Assembly (NCBI RefSeq): GCF_039536745.1
Contig: NZ_BAAAZE010000005.1
Span: 1 to 64,000 of the forward strand
Source of the DNA: Actimicrobium antarcticum
Lineage (GTDB): Bacteria > Pseudomonadota > Gammaproteobacteria > Burkholderiales > Burkholderiaceae_D
Direction of reading: 5' to 3'
Length of the DNA stretch: 64,000 nt
The notes under the pieces were generated by a model. It was not told the DNA's origin, searched no databases, and saw only the letters and a list, made by a program, of their open reading frames with translations. Below are positions 1 through 9,398 of the stretch, one piece after another. Made by a program: the position numbers and the translations under genes. Every line of letters begins with the position of its first letter. Position 1 is the first letter of the stretch.

Positions 1-46
1 AACGCAGCCCGCAGCCCCCGCGTCGCCGCGACCCGCAAAGCAACCT

Positions 47-77
47 GACGCATGTTGGGCTTCGCAGCCCAACCTAC
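47..77. repeat. REP-like dispersed repeat, copy 1
   Basis: A 31-bp sequence that recurs without any change at 250-280. It contains a hairpin with 8-bp arms (GTTGGGCT / AGCCCAAC) around a four-base loop. Short palindromic elements of this kind are dispersed in non-coding DNA of many proteobacteria. No gene around it explains the duplication, so an intergenic REP-type element is the best reading. Confidence 0.6.
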
Positions 78-180
78 GACCCAAAGCCGCAACGCCGCCT
101 CGCAAAGAACCGGCTGCCGGCCCGCATCCGGCTTGCATCAACGGAGCGCAACCCGTTTTAGCTACCGCAGACCGCAGACG

Positions 181-239
181 GCGCACGGCGCACGGCGCAC
201 GGCGAACCGCCAACCGCCAACCGCCAACCGCCAACCGCC
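181..239. repeat. Two adjacent heptamer tandem arrays
   Basis: Three direct copies of GCGCACG (181-201) are followed after three bases by five direct copies of AACCGCC (205-239). Both units are 7 bp long. The arrays lie between the two REP-like copies. I see no convincing gene anywhere in 1-314; the short open frames there read through the repeats and have low-complexity products. Confidence 0.75.
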
Positions 240-249
240 CAGGAAGCTC

Positions 250-280
250 GACGCATGTTGGGCTTCGCAGCCCAACCTAC
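250..280. repeat. REP-like dispersed repeat, copy 2
   Basis: Identical over 31 bp to 47-77, in the same orientation, with the same 8-bp hairpin arms. It lies just past the stop of the binding-protein gene that runs leftward from 1493, so its hairpin could also help end that transcript. That role is inference; no T-tract follows it on either strand. Confidence 0.6.
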
Positions 281-314
281 CCCCCTATCCAATGCCCACG
301 GCATCCGTGTCCGA

Positions 315-1493
315 TTACAACCCCGGCAGCTTTCGCGTCCCCTTCCCATAACTACTGTCTTCCCAAATCGCCCATTTCCCATCTTCGACCACATACTTGG
401 TCACCAGCGGCACGATGTTCTGCCGATGATCATCAAAGGTCACCTTCCCGATGATGGTGTCGACATCCTTGGTCGCGTTGAGCACGTCACGTACTTTCTT
501 GCGATCCGGACCAACCTTCTCGATCGCATCCATGATCAGGTTGGCGGCGGCATACGCAAACGGTCCGTAGGCTTCCGGTGGTTCGCCAAACTTTTGCTGC
601 TGGTACTTGGCAGTGAAGGCCAGACCACCTGGCAGTTTTTCCCACGGCGCGCCTTCGAGGAACGCCACCGAGCCTTCGGCCAGTTCCTTGCTCATGCCCT
701 GGATGTAGGCGTCGGACTTGATGCCGGAGGTGCCCTGGAATTCTGCCTTGATGCCCAGTTTTTCCATCTGGGTGCGGATGCGCACGCCCAGTGGTGTCAG
801 GCCGCCGAAGTAGACGACGTCGGGCTTGAGTTCGCGGATTTTGGTCAGTTCGCTGCTAAAGTCCTGCTGGTCGGCGGTGACGCCGAAGGTCGCGACGACG
901 GTGCCGCCGTCTTTCTTCAGGTTCTCGGAAAAGTACTTGTTATGGCCTTTGCCATAGTCGGTGGTGTCGTGGATGATTGCCCACTTCTTGTAGCCCAGCC
1001 CGGTCATGAACTTGGCCGAGACTTCGCTCTGGTTGACCATGGTGCCGTTGATACGGTGGATTTCCTTGAAGTTGTTGCCGTAGGTGATGTCCGGTAGCAC
1101 GGCGCCCCAGACTACCGCCGGCATGCCGAAACGGTTGTAGACCCCGACAGTACCCATCGCGACCGCCGAACAGAAATGCGTGACGCCGGCGATGATGCTG
1201 TTGTCGGCGGCGACCTTGGTGGCGACCTGCACGCCCACGTTGGGCTTGCATTCGTCGTCCTGCACCACGAGCTGGTAGGTGTACTTCGACTTCGGATCGG
1301 CATTGCGCACACGCACGGCGAGGTCGGCCGAATTGCGTCCGCCCAGTCCGATCGAGGACACGCCGCCAGTCAGCGGCCCGATGAAGGCGATCTTGACGAC
1401 GTCCTTGGCTATGGCCGGAACAGCGATCAGTCCCAGCGCGGCGCTGATAGTCCAGATCGCCGTTGCAACACCTGCGGTATTTTTCTTGCGCAC
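315..1493 (-). CDS. Branched-chain amino-acid-type ABC transporter substrate-binding protein
   Basis: A 392-residue periplasmic binding protein of the LivJ/LivK (type I fold) family, which delivers amino acids or related small ligands to an inner-membrane ABC permease. The N-terminus is a clear Sec signal peptide (lysines, then a hydrophobic run, then AIA before residue 30). The mature protein opens with VVKIAFIGPLTGG, the usual first strand and ligand loop of this family. Length is typical. No LivH/M/G/F permease or ATPase gene is adjacent, so it is either an orphan or the last gene of a cluster outside this window. The true ligand cannot be read from sequence; aromatic acids, amides and urea are known ligands of relatives. 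The 262 bp upstream (1494-1755) would hold its promoter. Confidence 0.9.
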   Translation of the reverse strand: MRKKNTAGVATAIWTISAALGLIAVPAIAKDVVKIAFIGPLTGGVSSIGLGGRNSADLAVRVRNADPKSKYTYQLVVQDDECKPNVGVQVATKVAADNSIIAGVTHFCSAVAMGTVGVYNRFGMPAVVWGAVLPDITYGNNFKEIHRINGTMVNQSEVSAKFMTGLGYKKWAIIHDTTDYGKGHNKYFSENLKKDGGTVVATFGVTADQQDFSSELTKIRELKPDVVYFGGLTPLGVRIRTQMEKLGIKAEFQGTSGIKSDAYIQGMSKELAEGSVAFLEGAPWEKLPGGLAFTAKYQQQKFGEPPEAYGPFAYAAANLIMDAIEKVGPDRKKVRDVLNATKDVDTIIGKVTFDDHRQNIVPLVTKYVVEDGKWAIWEDSSYGKGTRKLPGL

Positions 1494-1755
1494 TTTTTTC
1501 CCCTTGTATAAGCCACACTTAAGTCACACGGAACAGCCGAACCACGACGGTTTTGATACAAGTTGCCTGATCTAAAGTACGCATTAATACGTGGTGTTTT
1601 CTTTAAATTCAAGTCACTTGAATATTGCAACGCAATAGTTGTGCCATCGAAATGAGGGATAGAGGACGTGCGAAGAGGCCCCCGTCAGGGTAGCTGCAGT
1701 AGACGTTGGTGCAGGATGTTCCCCGATGGTGCGCCGCCGCACCAGCGTCAGCGAT

Positions 1756-2823
1756 TTATCCGAACGCCTGTTCGAGCGTCATCACCTGTCCGGTCGCGCT
1801 GGCATCGTAGCCAGCCAGTTCGTCCACCACGCTGCGGTAGCCGTCGGACCGGATCAGTGCCAGCACTTGCTGGATCAGCGGAGTATCCATCGCGGCTTTG
1901 TCTGCTGCCAGGAAGTAGCGTTCCTGCGCCAGTGGAATGAAAGTCAGACCGAAGCGTTCGGCGGCCGTCTGTACACCAAAACCCACATCAGCCATGCCGC
2001 TGGCAATGAACGCGGCGACTGCCGAGTGCGTGAATTCTGCGGTCTGGAAACCGGCGATCGCGTCCGCCGACAAGCCGGCTTCGGCCAGCATCAGTTCCAG
2101 CAAGGCGCGCGTGCCTGATCCAGCCTGCCGATTAACGAAGCGTACATCGGTGCGTATCAGGTCGGTCAATCCGCTGATCTGCTTCGGATTGCCGGCGGCA
2201 ACGAACAGACCCTGATGCCGCACGGCCAGATGGATCAGACAATGTTCTTTGGTCTTCAGCGTCGACAGATACCGCGCGGCAGCACGGCTCTCGAACAGAC
2301 CCAGCGGCACATGGAATCCTGCCAGGTCGCATTCGTGGCGCGCCAGCGCAGAGACCGCATCAGTACTGTTGCGGTAGCGTAGTTCGACGGGCAATTGAAT
2401 GGCATGCAATTGATTGATCAGCGCCGCCACCGCAAAGCCGTGGCTGGCATCGATCCGGACCGCGTCCGACTTGTGATGCACCAGTTTTTCAAGTTCGCTT
2501 TCGAGTTCCGAGGCCAGACTGTCGAGCGTGGGTGACAGGCGGGCAGCGATGCGGCGATCAGCCCACAGCAGTTTTTGTGCGAGCGGTGTGAGCACGGTGC
2601 CGCGTCCACGCTGGGTTTGCATCAATGCATTGTCGAAAAGTCGCTCCGCTTCCTTGAGCAAACCCCAGGCATAGCGATACGATACGTCGACACTTTTTGC
2701 CGCTTGCGCGATCGAACCTGTCAGCTCGATCGCGCGCAGCAATGCCAGCAATGCTGTGGTGTCGAGCGGCGTTTCCGCGCCTTGCACGATTTCCCAGTGC
2801 GGATGAATCTTTACTTTGAACAT
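1756..2823 (-). CDS. ModE-like HTH regulator with periplasmic-binding-protein-like effector domain
   Basis: A 355-residue transcription regulator. Residues about 20-110 form a winged helix of the ModE N-terminal / LysR type (TGSIAQAAKSVDVSYRYAW is the helix-turn-helix). Residues about 120-340 resemble a substrate-binding-protein domain of the kind used for molybdate or similar oxyanions. Proteins with this layout often sit beside formate dehydrogenase genes, which need a molybdenum or tungsten cofactor. Here it is divergent from an OFA transporter followed by formate dehydrogenase subunits, so the likely job is control of that module. The effector (molybdate, tungstate or an organic acid) is not known. 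ATG at 2823 opens the conserved domain at the expected place. Confidence 0.85.
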   Translation of the reverse strand: MFKVKIHPHWEIVQGAETPLDTTALLALLRAIELTGSIAQAAKSVDVSYRYAWGLLKEAERLFDNALMQTQRGRGTVLTPLAQKLLWADRRIAARLSPTLDSLASELESELEKLVHHKSDAVRIDASHGFAVAALINQLHAIQLPVELRYRNSTDAVSALARHECDLAGFHVPLGLFESRAAARYLSTLKTKEHCLIHLAVRHQGLFVAAGNPKQISGLTDLIRTDVRFVNRQAGSGTRALLELMLAEAGLSADAIAGFQTAEFTHSAVAAFIASGMADVGFGVQTAAERFGLTFIPLAQERYFLAADKAAMDTPLIQQVLALIRSDGYRSVVDELAGYDASATGQVMTLEQAFG

Positions 2824-2862
2824 TCGGTAATTCCGATCCTATTGATCAATCAATTATTCGGT
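2822..2862. promoter_or_regulatory. Candidate operator between regulator and transporter
   Basis: The divergent gap contains a perfect 10-bp palindrome ATTGATCAAT (2841-2850) flanked by two direct copies of ATTCGGT (2822-2828 and 2856-2862), the first overlapping the regulator's start codon. Placement suggests a binding site through which the ModE-like protein controls itself and the formate operon. No experimental consensus was matched. Confidence 0.35.
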
Positions 2863-2949
2863 GATACTTTCCGTCAAGTTCTTGAGCAGGCTACAACAAA
2901 ATATAAGCACTGCCAAGCATATGAACCCCATTGCAGGAGACACCCCCCC

Positions 2950-4581
2950 ATGTTTGATTTTCTGGCCAAGGAAAAAACCATTGCCGGCGACGGCTTCAAC
3001 CGTTGGCTGGTGCCGCCAGCCGCGCTCGCCATTCATTTGTGCATTGGCATGGCGTATGGCTTTTCGGTGTTCTGGCTGCCGCTGTCGAAAGCGATCGGGA
3101 TCAAGGACCCGGTAGCCTGCGCCAAGGAGATGGGATTCTTCGCCGAGATGCTGTCGACCACCTGTGACTGGAAAATTTCGCTGCTGGGCTGGATGTACAC
3201 GCTGTTCTTCGTCTTTCTGGGTTCGTCGGCAGCGCTGTTCGGCGGCTGGCTTGAACATGCCGGGCCGCGCAAGGCCGGTGTGGTGTCGGCCTTGTGCTGG
3301 TGCGGCGGGCTGGTGATTTCTGCGCTGGGTATTTATACCCACCAGATCTGGCTGATGTGGCTGGGCTCGGGCGTGATCGGCGGAATTGGCCTCGGGTTGG
3401 GGTATATCTCGCCGGTGTCGACGCTGATCAAATGGTTTCCGGATCGACGCGGCATGGCGACTGGCATGGCGATCATGGGTTTCGGTGGCGGTGCGATGAT
3501 CGGTGCGCCGCTGGCAGACAAGCTGATGAAATTTTACGCAACGCCGCTCTCGGTCGGGGTCTGGGAAACCTTCCTGACGCTGGCAGCCATCTATCTGGTC
3601 TTCATGCTGTGCGGGGCATTCGGTTACCGGGTACCGGCAGCCGGCTGGAAGCCAGCAGGCTGGACGTCGACTGCGGCAAAGACCAGCAACGTGATGATTA
3701 CCCACCGTCACGTGCACCTGTCGGTGGCCTGGAAAACCCGCACCTTCTGGCTGTTGTGGGCGGTACTGACGCTCAACGTCTCGGCCGGTATCGGCATTCT
3801 GGGGATGGCGTCGCCGCTGTTGCAGGAAGTCTTCGGTGGTCGCCTGATTGGCGTCGATATTCCGTTCAACGAATTGTCGGGAGCGCAAAAAGGCCAGATC
3901 GCCGCCATCGCTGCCGGCTTTACCGGATTGCTGTCGCTGTTTAATATCGGGGGACGCTTTGTGTGGGCGTCGTTCTCGGATTACATCGGTCGCAAGGCCA
4001 CTTATCTGGTCTTCTTTGCGCTGGGCTTCGTGCTGTATGCATCGATCCCGTCGGCCGCACATGCCGGCTTGCTGGGCGTGTTCGTGCTGGCGTTCTGCCT
4101 GATCCTGTCGATGTATGGCGGCGGTTTCGCCACCATCCCGGCGTATCTGGCCGACATTTTCGGCACGCAGATGGTGGGTGCGATCCATGGTCGGTTGCTC
4201 ACTGCCTGGGCCACTGCCGGCGTGCTTGGGCCGGTGCTGGTGAACTACATCCGCGAGTACCAGATTGCGCAAGGCGTGCCGAAAGCCCAGGCTTACGATG
4301 TGACGATGTACATCCTGTCGGCCATGCTGGTCCTTGGCTTCATTTGCAATTTGCTGGTACGTCCCGTCGCAGAAAAAGATTACATGTCCGAGGCCGAACT
4401 GGCCGAAGAACGGCGCCTCGCGCATGACCGCGCCGTAGCCAACAGCGTCGGCGCGGCAGTCGTGACCGGCAACGCTGCCAGCAGTCCGGTGGTGGTCACT
4501 TTCGCCTGGGCGGCGGTCGGCATTCCCATGGCAATTGGCGTCTGGATCACACTCCAGAAAGCAGCCATTCTTTTCAAGTAA
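2950..4581 (+). CDS. OFA-family MFS transporter (oxalate/formate antiporter-like)
   Basis: A 543-residue major-facilitator protein with 12 or more membrane segments. It belongs to the oxalate/formate antiporter family: the N-terminal half has a conserved motif region around LGYISPVSTLIKWFPDRRG, the typical OFA signature after helix 4. The start is ATG 2950, preceded by AGGAGA at 2935-2940; an upstream in-frame ATG would run through the divergent promoter. It is the first gene of a rightward operon with formate dehydrogenase, so it probably moves formate, oxalate or another small carboxylate. An insertion of about 40 residues between helices 1 and 3 and a C-terminal extra helix make it longer than OxlT, as in many OFA members annotated only as MFS transporters. 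Confidence 0.85.
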   Translation: MFDFLAKEKTIAGDGFNRWLVPPAALAIHLCIGMAYGFSVFWLPLSKAIGIKDPVACAKEMGFFAEMLSTTCDWKISLLGWMYTLFFVFLGSSAALFGGWLEHAGPRKAGVVSALCWCGGLVISALGIYTHQIWLMWLGSGVIGGIGLGLGYISPVSTLIKWFPDRRGMATGMAIMGFGGGAMIGAPLADKLMKFYATPLSVGVWETFLTLAAIYLVFMLCGAFGYRVPAAGWKPAGWTSTAAKTSNVMITHRHVHLSVAWKTRTFWLLWAVLTLNVSAGIGILGMASPLLQEVFGGRLIGVDIPFNELSGAQKGQIAAIAAGFTGLLSLFNIGGRFVWASFSDYIGRKATYLVFFALGFVLYASIPSAAHAGLLGVFVLAFCLILSMYGGGFATIPAYLADIFGTQMVGAIHGRLLTAWATAGVLGPVLVNYIREYQIAQGVPKAQAYDVTMYILSAMLVLGFICNLLVRPVAEKDYMSEAELAEERRLAHDRAVANSVGAAVVTGNAASSPVVVTFAWAAVGIPMAIGVWITLQKAAILFK

Positions 4582-4607
4582 TCGACAACAGATAAACCGA
4601 GGTCGCC

Positions 4608-6335
4608 GTGAAGCACACAGTTATTCCCATCGCCGTCGCATCCAGCCAGCAACGCAAGCGGCAAGCGCCGAAAGGCCGACGCGTCCAGCCGCAAGCACTG
4701 GCCGAGGTGCAAGCGTTATTGGGCGATGCCTCGCGTCAGGCGGATTTGCTGATCGAGCACCTGCATCTGATCAACGACCGCTATGGTCAGCTGGGCACGC
4801 CGCATCTGGCGGCACTGGCGCAGGAAATGCGCTTGTCGCAAGCGGCGGTCTATGAGGTCGCTACCTTCTATCATCACTTTGATGTCGTGCGCGAAGACAG
4901 CGATGGGCAGGTAGCGACCGCGCCGACGATCACGGTCCGGGTCTGCGACGGATTGACCTGTGAAATGGCTGGCGCACGGTCGCTGCTGGAGACACTGCCG
5001 AAGTTGCTTGGTGCCGACATCCGCGTGATCGCCGCGCCGTGCATTGGTCGCTGCGAGCAAGCGCCGGCGGTGGTGGTGGGGCAGTTGCCGATACCGCGTG
5101 CACAGGTCGGGCAGGTGGTGGCAGCGGTGCTGGCAAAAACCACCGTGCACGTACCGGAACCGTATATCGACCTTGCGACCTATCAGGCGCATGGCGGTTA
5201 CCAGTTGCTCAAGGAATGTGTCGATGGCAAGCGCGCGCTGGAATCGGTACTCAAAACGATGGAAGATTCCGGTCTGCGCGGACTCGGCGGCGCGGGATTT
5301 CCGGCAGGGAAAAAGTGGCGCATCGTGCGTGCCGAATCAGGGCCACGCATGATGGCAGTCAATATCGATGAAGGCGAGCCGGGTACGTTCAAGGACCGTA
5401 CTTATCTGGAGCGCGATCCGCACCGGTTTCTGGAGGGCATGCTGATTGCTGCATGGGCCGTCGGGATCGAAGCAATCTACATTTATCTGCGTGATGAATA
5501 CCACGGTTGTCGTGCGTTGCTGGAGACCGAACTGGCTGCTTTGCGGGCCAGTCCGCCGATCGAGTACATGTCGCAGATTCATGTGCGGCGCGGTGCCGGT
5601 GCCTATATTTGTGGCGAAGAATCCGCCATGATCGAGTCGATCGAAGGCAAGCGCGGTCTGCCCCGTTTGCGTCCGCCGTATGTGGCCCAGGTCGGTTTGT
5701 TTGGCCGGCCAACGCTGGCGCATAATTTCGAAACGCTGTACTGGGTGCGGCGCATTCTGGAGCAGGGTGCCGAGTGGTTTGCCGATCACGGACGGCACGG
5801 CCGCAAGGGTTTGCGTTCGTTTTCGGTATCCGGCCGGATCAACAAACCTGGCGTGCACCTGGCGCCGGCCGGCATCACGATCCAGGAAATGATCGATGAA
5901 TACTGCGGCGGGATGCAGGACGGCCATCGCTTTTATGCGTACCTGCCGGGCGGTGCGTCGGGCGGGATTTTGCCCGCTTCGCTGAATACGATCCCGCTCG
6001 ATTTCGATACCTTGCACGAGTACGGTTGCTTCATCGGATCGGCCGCCATCGTGGTGCTGTCGCAGCACGATACGGCGGTCAATGCGGCGCGTAACCAGAT
6101 GCGATTTTTCAAGGAAGAATCATGCGGCCAATGCACGCCATGCCGGGTCGGCACCGCCAAGGCATTGACACTGATCGAGCAGGCGCACTGGAATATTGCT
6201 TTGCTGGCAGATTTGTCGGCGGTGATGCGCGATGCCTCGATTTGCGGACTCGGGCAGGCCGCGCCGAATCCGGTCGATTGCGTGATCCGCTACTTCCCGC
6301 AGGAACTGACTGACGCTACCGGAGCACCAGCATGA
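4608..6335 (+). CDS. NAD-dependent formate dehydrogenase, fused gamma-beta (NuoE/NuoF-like) subunit
   Basis: A 575-residue fusion. Residues about 25-180 are a NuoE-like thioredoxin-fold [2Fe-2S] domain with cysteines in CDGLTC and CIGRC. The rest is NuoF-like: an NADH/FMN region with GLGGAGFPAGKKW and DEGEPGTFKDR, then a [4Fe-4S] domain with ESCGQCTPCR and a later CGLGQ. This diaphorase passes electrons from the catalytic subunit to NAD+. In many bacteria the two parts are separate FdsG and FdsB proteins; here they are one chain. The GTG start at 4608 follows GAGG at a spacing of six. Its TGA overlaps the next gene's ATG by four bases, pointing to coupled translation. Confidence 0.88.
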   Translation: MKHTVIPIAVASSQQRKRQAPKGRRVQPQALAEVQALLGDASRQADLLIEHLHLINDRYGQLGTPHLAALAQEMRLSQAAVYEVATFYHHFDVVREDSDGQVATAPTITVRVCDGLTCEMAGARSLLETLPKLLGADIRVIAAPCIGRCEQAPAVVVGQLPIPRAQVGQVVAAVLAKTTVHVPEPYIDLATYQAHGGYQLLKECVDGKRALESVLKTMEDSGLRGLGGAGFPAGKKWRIVRAESGPRMMAVNIDEGEPGTFKDRTYLERDPHRFLEGMLIAAWAVGIEAIYIYLRDEYHGCRALLETELAALRASPPIEYMSQIHVRRGAGAYICGEESAMIESIEGKRGLPRLRPPYVAQVGLFGRPTLAHNFETLYWVRRILEQGAEWFADHGRHGRKGLRSFSVSGRINKPGVHLAPAGITIQEMIDEYCGGMQDGHRFYAYLPGGASGGILPASLNTIPLDFDTLHEYGCFIGSAAIVVLSQHDTAVNAARNQMRFFKEESCGQCTPCRVGTAKALTLIEQAHWNIALLADLSAVMRDASICGLGQAAPNPVDCVIRYFPQELTDATGAPA

Positions 6336-9154
6336 ACGCGTTCACCCGCCATGACCTGTCAGCCATCGATGTGCCGATGGTCGACTTCACATTGAACGGC
6401 CGTGCCGTGACTGCGCGCAGCAATGAAACGCTGATCGAAGTGGCCCAGCGCGAGGGCATCGAGGTGCCGCGCCTGTGCTACAAGGAAGGGCTGGATGCGG
6501 TGGGAAATTGCCGCGCCTGCATGGTCGAAATCAAGGGTGAGCGCGTGCTGGCGCCATCGTGCTGCCGGGCGCCGACGGCCGGCATGGAGGTAACCACCGA
6601 CAGTCCGCGCGCCCTGAAAGCCCAGCAGATGGTGCTGGAAATGCTGCAATCGGACATGCCCGAAACGGCCTACACCCGCAACAACGAAGTCGACCAGTGG
6701 TCCCTGAAACTGGCCATCGGCAAACCCCGTTTTGCGCCGCGCGAGCAGGTCCCGTCCGACCTGTCGCATCCGGCGATTACAGTGAATCTGGATGCCTGCA
6801 TCCAGTGCACGCGCTGCGTACGGGCTTGCCGCGACGAGCAGGTCAATGACGTCATTGGTCTTGCTTTCAGGGGCAGTCACGCCGCGATCGTCTTTGACAT
6901 GGGCGACCCGATGGGTGCCTCGACTTGCGTGGCCTGTGGCGAATGCGTGCAGGCTTGCCCGACCGGGGCACTGATGCCGGCGCGCGAGGTTGCGCTGGTT
7001 GTGCCGGACAAGCAGGTCGATTCGGTTTGTCCGTATTGTGGCGTCGGATGCCAGCTGACGTATCACGTCAAAGACAACAAGATACTGCACGTCGAAGGGC
7101 GTGATGGCCCGGCCAATCACAAGCGTCTGTGCGTCAAGGGCCGTTACGGTTTCGATTACGCACACCACGCCCAGCGCCTGACGGTGCCGCTGATCCGGCG
7201 CGCCGATGCCCCCAAGCGCGGTGATTTTTCGATGGACCCGGATCGGGTGATGGATGTCTTCCGTGAAGCGACCTGGGACGAAGCGCTGGATTTGGTCGCC
7301 AGCAAATTCATCGCGTTGCGTGACACGCATGGCAAAAAATCACTGGCCGGCTTCGGTTCGGCCAAGGGCAGCAACGAAGAAGCCTACCTGTTCCAGAAGC
7401 TGGTGCGTACGGGCTTCGGTTCGAACAATGTCGACCATTGCACGCGCCTGTGCCATGCCTCATCGGTGGCGGCACTGCTGGAAGGCATCGGCTCGGGCGC
7501 GGTGTCGAATCCGGTGATGGATGTGATGCGCGCCGAGGTGGTCATCGTGATCGGCGCCAATCCTGCACAGAATCATCCGGTGGCAGCGACCTGGATCAAG
7601 AACGCGATCAACAATGGCACCCGGCTGATCATGATGGATCCGCGCCGCTCAGACCTGTCGCGTCTGGCGCATCGTTTTTTGCAATTCAAGCCCGATACCG
7701 ATGTGGCGTTGCTCAATGCGATGATGCATGTGATCGTGCATGAGGGACTGGTCGATCAGGACTTCATTGCGGCGCGGACCATCGGCTTCGAGGAATTGAA
7801 AGCCAATGTCGAGGGCTACAGCCCAGAATTGATGGCGCCGATTTGCGGTATTGATGCCGATGAGATTCGCTATGTGGCGCGGTTGTATGCGACGTCGAAG
7901 GGCTCGATGATCTTGTGGGGCATGGGGATTTCGCAGCATGTGCATGGCACCGACAACGCCCGCTGCCTGATCGCGCTGGCACTCATGACCGGTCAGATCG
8001 GCAAGCCCGGCGCCGGCCTGCATCCGCTGCGCGGACAGAACAATGTGCAGGGCGCGTCGGATGCGGGATTGATCCCGATGATGTATCCGGATTACCAGCG
8101 TGTCGACAGCCCGGCGGCGATCGCCAGGTTCGAACAATTGTGGGGCATGCCGCTGGACCACCAGCCCGGTCTGACCGTGGTCGAAGTGATGAATGCGATC
8201 AAGGCCGGCAGCGTGCGCGGCATGTATATCATGGGTGAAAATCCGGCCATGTCCGATCCCGATGCGAACCATGCGCGGGAGGCGCTGGCGGCGCTGGACC
8301 ATCTGGTGGTGCAGGATATTTTCCTGACCGAGACGGCGTATCTGGCCGATGTGATTTTGCCGGCGTCGGCGTTTCCGGAAAAAACCGGCAGCTTCACCAA
8401 TACCGATCGGCTGGTACAAATGGGCCGGCAGGCACTCGCGCCACCGGGCCAGGCAAAGCAGGACTTGTGGATCATCCAGCAGATTGCCAGTCGCATGGGC
8501 CTGGACTGGCACTACGACGGCGTCGGCGATGTGTTCGAGGAGATGCGACTTAGCATGCCGAGCATCGGTGGCATGCGCTGGGACCGTCTGGAGCGCGAAC
8601 AGGCCATTACCTATCCCTGCGAAAACGAAGGTGATCCGGGACAGTCGGTGGTCTTTACCGACCACTTTCCTACGGAGAGCAAACGGGCGCGTTTTGTACC
8701 GGCCGATATCATTCCTGCCAACGAGCGACCTGACAGCGACTATCCGCTGGTTCTCATTACCGGCCGTCAGCTTGAGCACTGGCACACCGGCAGCATGACG
8801 CGCCGCGCGGCAGTGCTCGATGCGATCGAACCCGATCCGGTTGCGCTGATCCACCCGCTGGATCTGGTTGCATTGGGCGCGGCGCCGGGCGACGTGATTA
8901 CGTTGGAATCGCGCCGCGGACAGGTAACGTTGTATGCCCGGGCAGATGACAGTTCACCGCGTGGCGCCGTATTCGTTCCGTTCTGTTATTACGAAGCGGC
9001 GATCAACCGTCTGACCAATCCGGCGCTGGACCCGTTCGGTAAAATCCCGGAGTTCAAGTATTGCGCGATCCGCATGTCGATCGGTGGAGCGATGACGGTA
9101 CAGACCAGTTACGGCGGCGGTCAATTATTGCCAGCAGGGGTTTTGCCGACCTGA
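6332..9154 (+). CDS. Formate dehydrogenase catalytic alpha subunit (molybdopterin, cysteine type)
   Basis: A 940-residue FdsA/FdhF-type subunit that oxidises formate to CO2. In order: a [2Fe-2S] ferredoxin domain (about 15-95, CRACMVEIKG), two [4Fe-4S] ferredoxin motifs (CIQCTRCVRACR and CVACGECVQACP), the Fe4S4 domain of molybdopterin oxidoreductases (CPYCGVGC), the bis-MGD catalytic domain and the C-terminal molydopterin-binding domain. The metal ligand aligned with selenocysteine of E. coli FdhF is cysteine 374, codon TGC at 7451, followed by the conserved histidine, so no selenium is used here. The sulfurtransferase FdhD and the small FdsD protein, usually needed for maturation, are not in this window. 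Confidence 0.92.
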   Translation: MNAFTRHDLSAIDVPMVDFTLNGRAVTARSNETLIEVAQREGIEVPRLCYKEGLDAVGNCRACMVEIKGERVLAPSCCRAPTAGMEVTTDSPRALKAQQMVLEMLQSDMPETAYTRNNEVDQWSLKLAIGKPRFAPREQVPSDLSHPAITVNLDACIQCTRCVRACRDEQVNDVIGLAFRGSHAAIVFDMGDPMGASTCVACGECVQACPTGALMPAREVALVVPDKQVDSVCPYCGVGCQLTYHVKDNKILHVEGRDGPANHKRLCVKGRYGFDYAHHAQRLTVPLIRRADAPKRGDFSMDPDRVMDVFREATWDEALDLVASKFIALRDTHGKKSLAGFGSAKGSNEEAYLFQKLVRTGFGSNNVDHCTRLCHASSVAALLEGIGSGAVSNPVMDVMRAEVVIVIGANPAQNHPVAATWIKNAINNGTRLIMMDPRRSDLSRLAHRFLQFKPDTDVALLNAMMHVIVHEGLVDQDFIAARTIGFEELKANVEGYSPELMAPICGIDADEIRYVARLYATSKGSMILWGMGISQHVHGTDNARCLIALALMTGQIGKPGAGLHPLRGQNNVQGASDAGLIPMMYPDYQRVDSPAAIARFEQLWGMPLDHQPGLTVVEVMNAIKAGSVRGMYIMGENPAMSDPDANHAREALAALDHLVVQDIFLTETAYLADVILPASAFPEKTGSFTNTDRLVQMGRQALAPPGQAKQDLWIIQQIASRMGLDWHYDGVGDVFEEMRLSMPSIGGMRWDRLEREQAITYPCENEGDPGQSVVFTDHFPTESKRARFVPADIIPANERPDSDYPLVLITGRQLEHWHTGSMTRRAAVLDAIEPDPVALIHPLDLVALGAAPGDVITLESRRGQVTLYARADDSSPRGAVFVPFCYYEAAINRLTNPALDPFGKIPEFKYCAIRMSIGGAMTVQTSYGGGQLLPAGVLPT

Positions 9155-9398
9155 CGTTGGCATCGCGGGACGATCTGCCTGTAGCGTTTTGTGGCGCGGA
9201 TTTGCGGTTGTCGTCGTGTTGTCGCGTTGTCCTTGATATCTGATCGACGGGGACGGCGCGACCGCAATGTTTTGAACGGGTGTCAGCTTCACCTGAATTG
9301 CATGAAAAGGCGCTGTTGCAGGCGCCTGATACAGAAATCCGCACCTATTCCTCAATCGCTGATGCTAAAATCCGCGCTTGTCTTTCCTTGGAGTCCTC

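Noticed and set aside
181..239. A CRISPR array
   Set aside because: Units are 7 bp with no spacers and no cas genes.
2841..2855. An FNR-like site (TTGATCAATCAA) before the formate operon
   Set aside because: The half-sites are two bases apart instead of four; read as an ordinary palindrome instead.
2854..4425. A 523-codon open frame antisense to the OFA transporter
   Set aside because: Low-complexity Arg/His/Gln product; the sense strand has the MFS signatures.
7436..7456. A selenocysteine site in the formate dehydrogenase
   Set aside because: The aligned codon is TGC (cysteine 374), not TGA, despite a selD gene elsewhere in the window.
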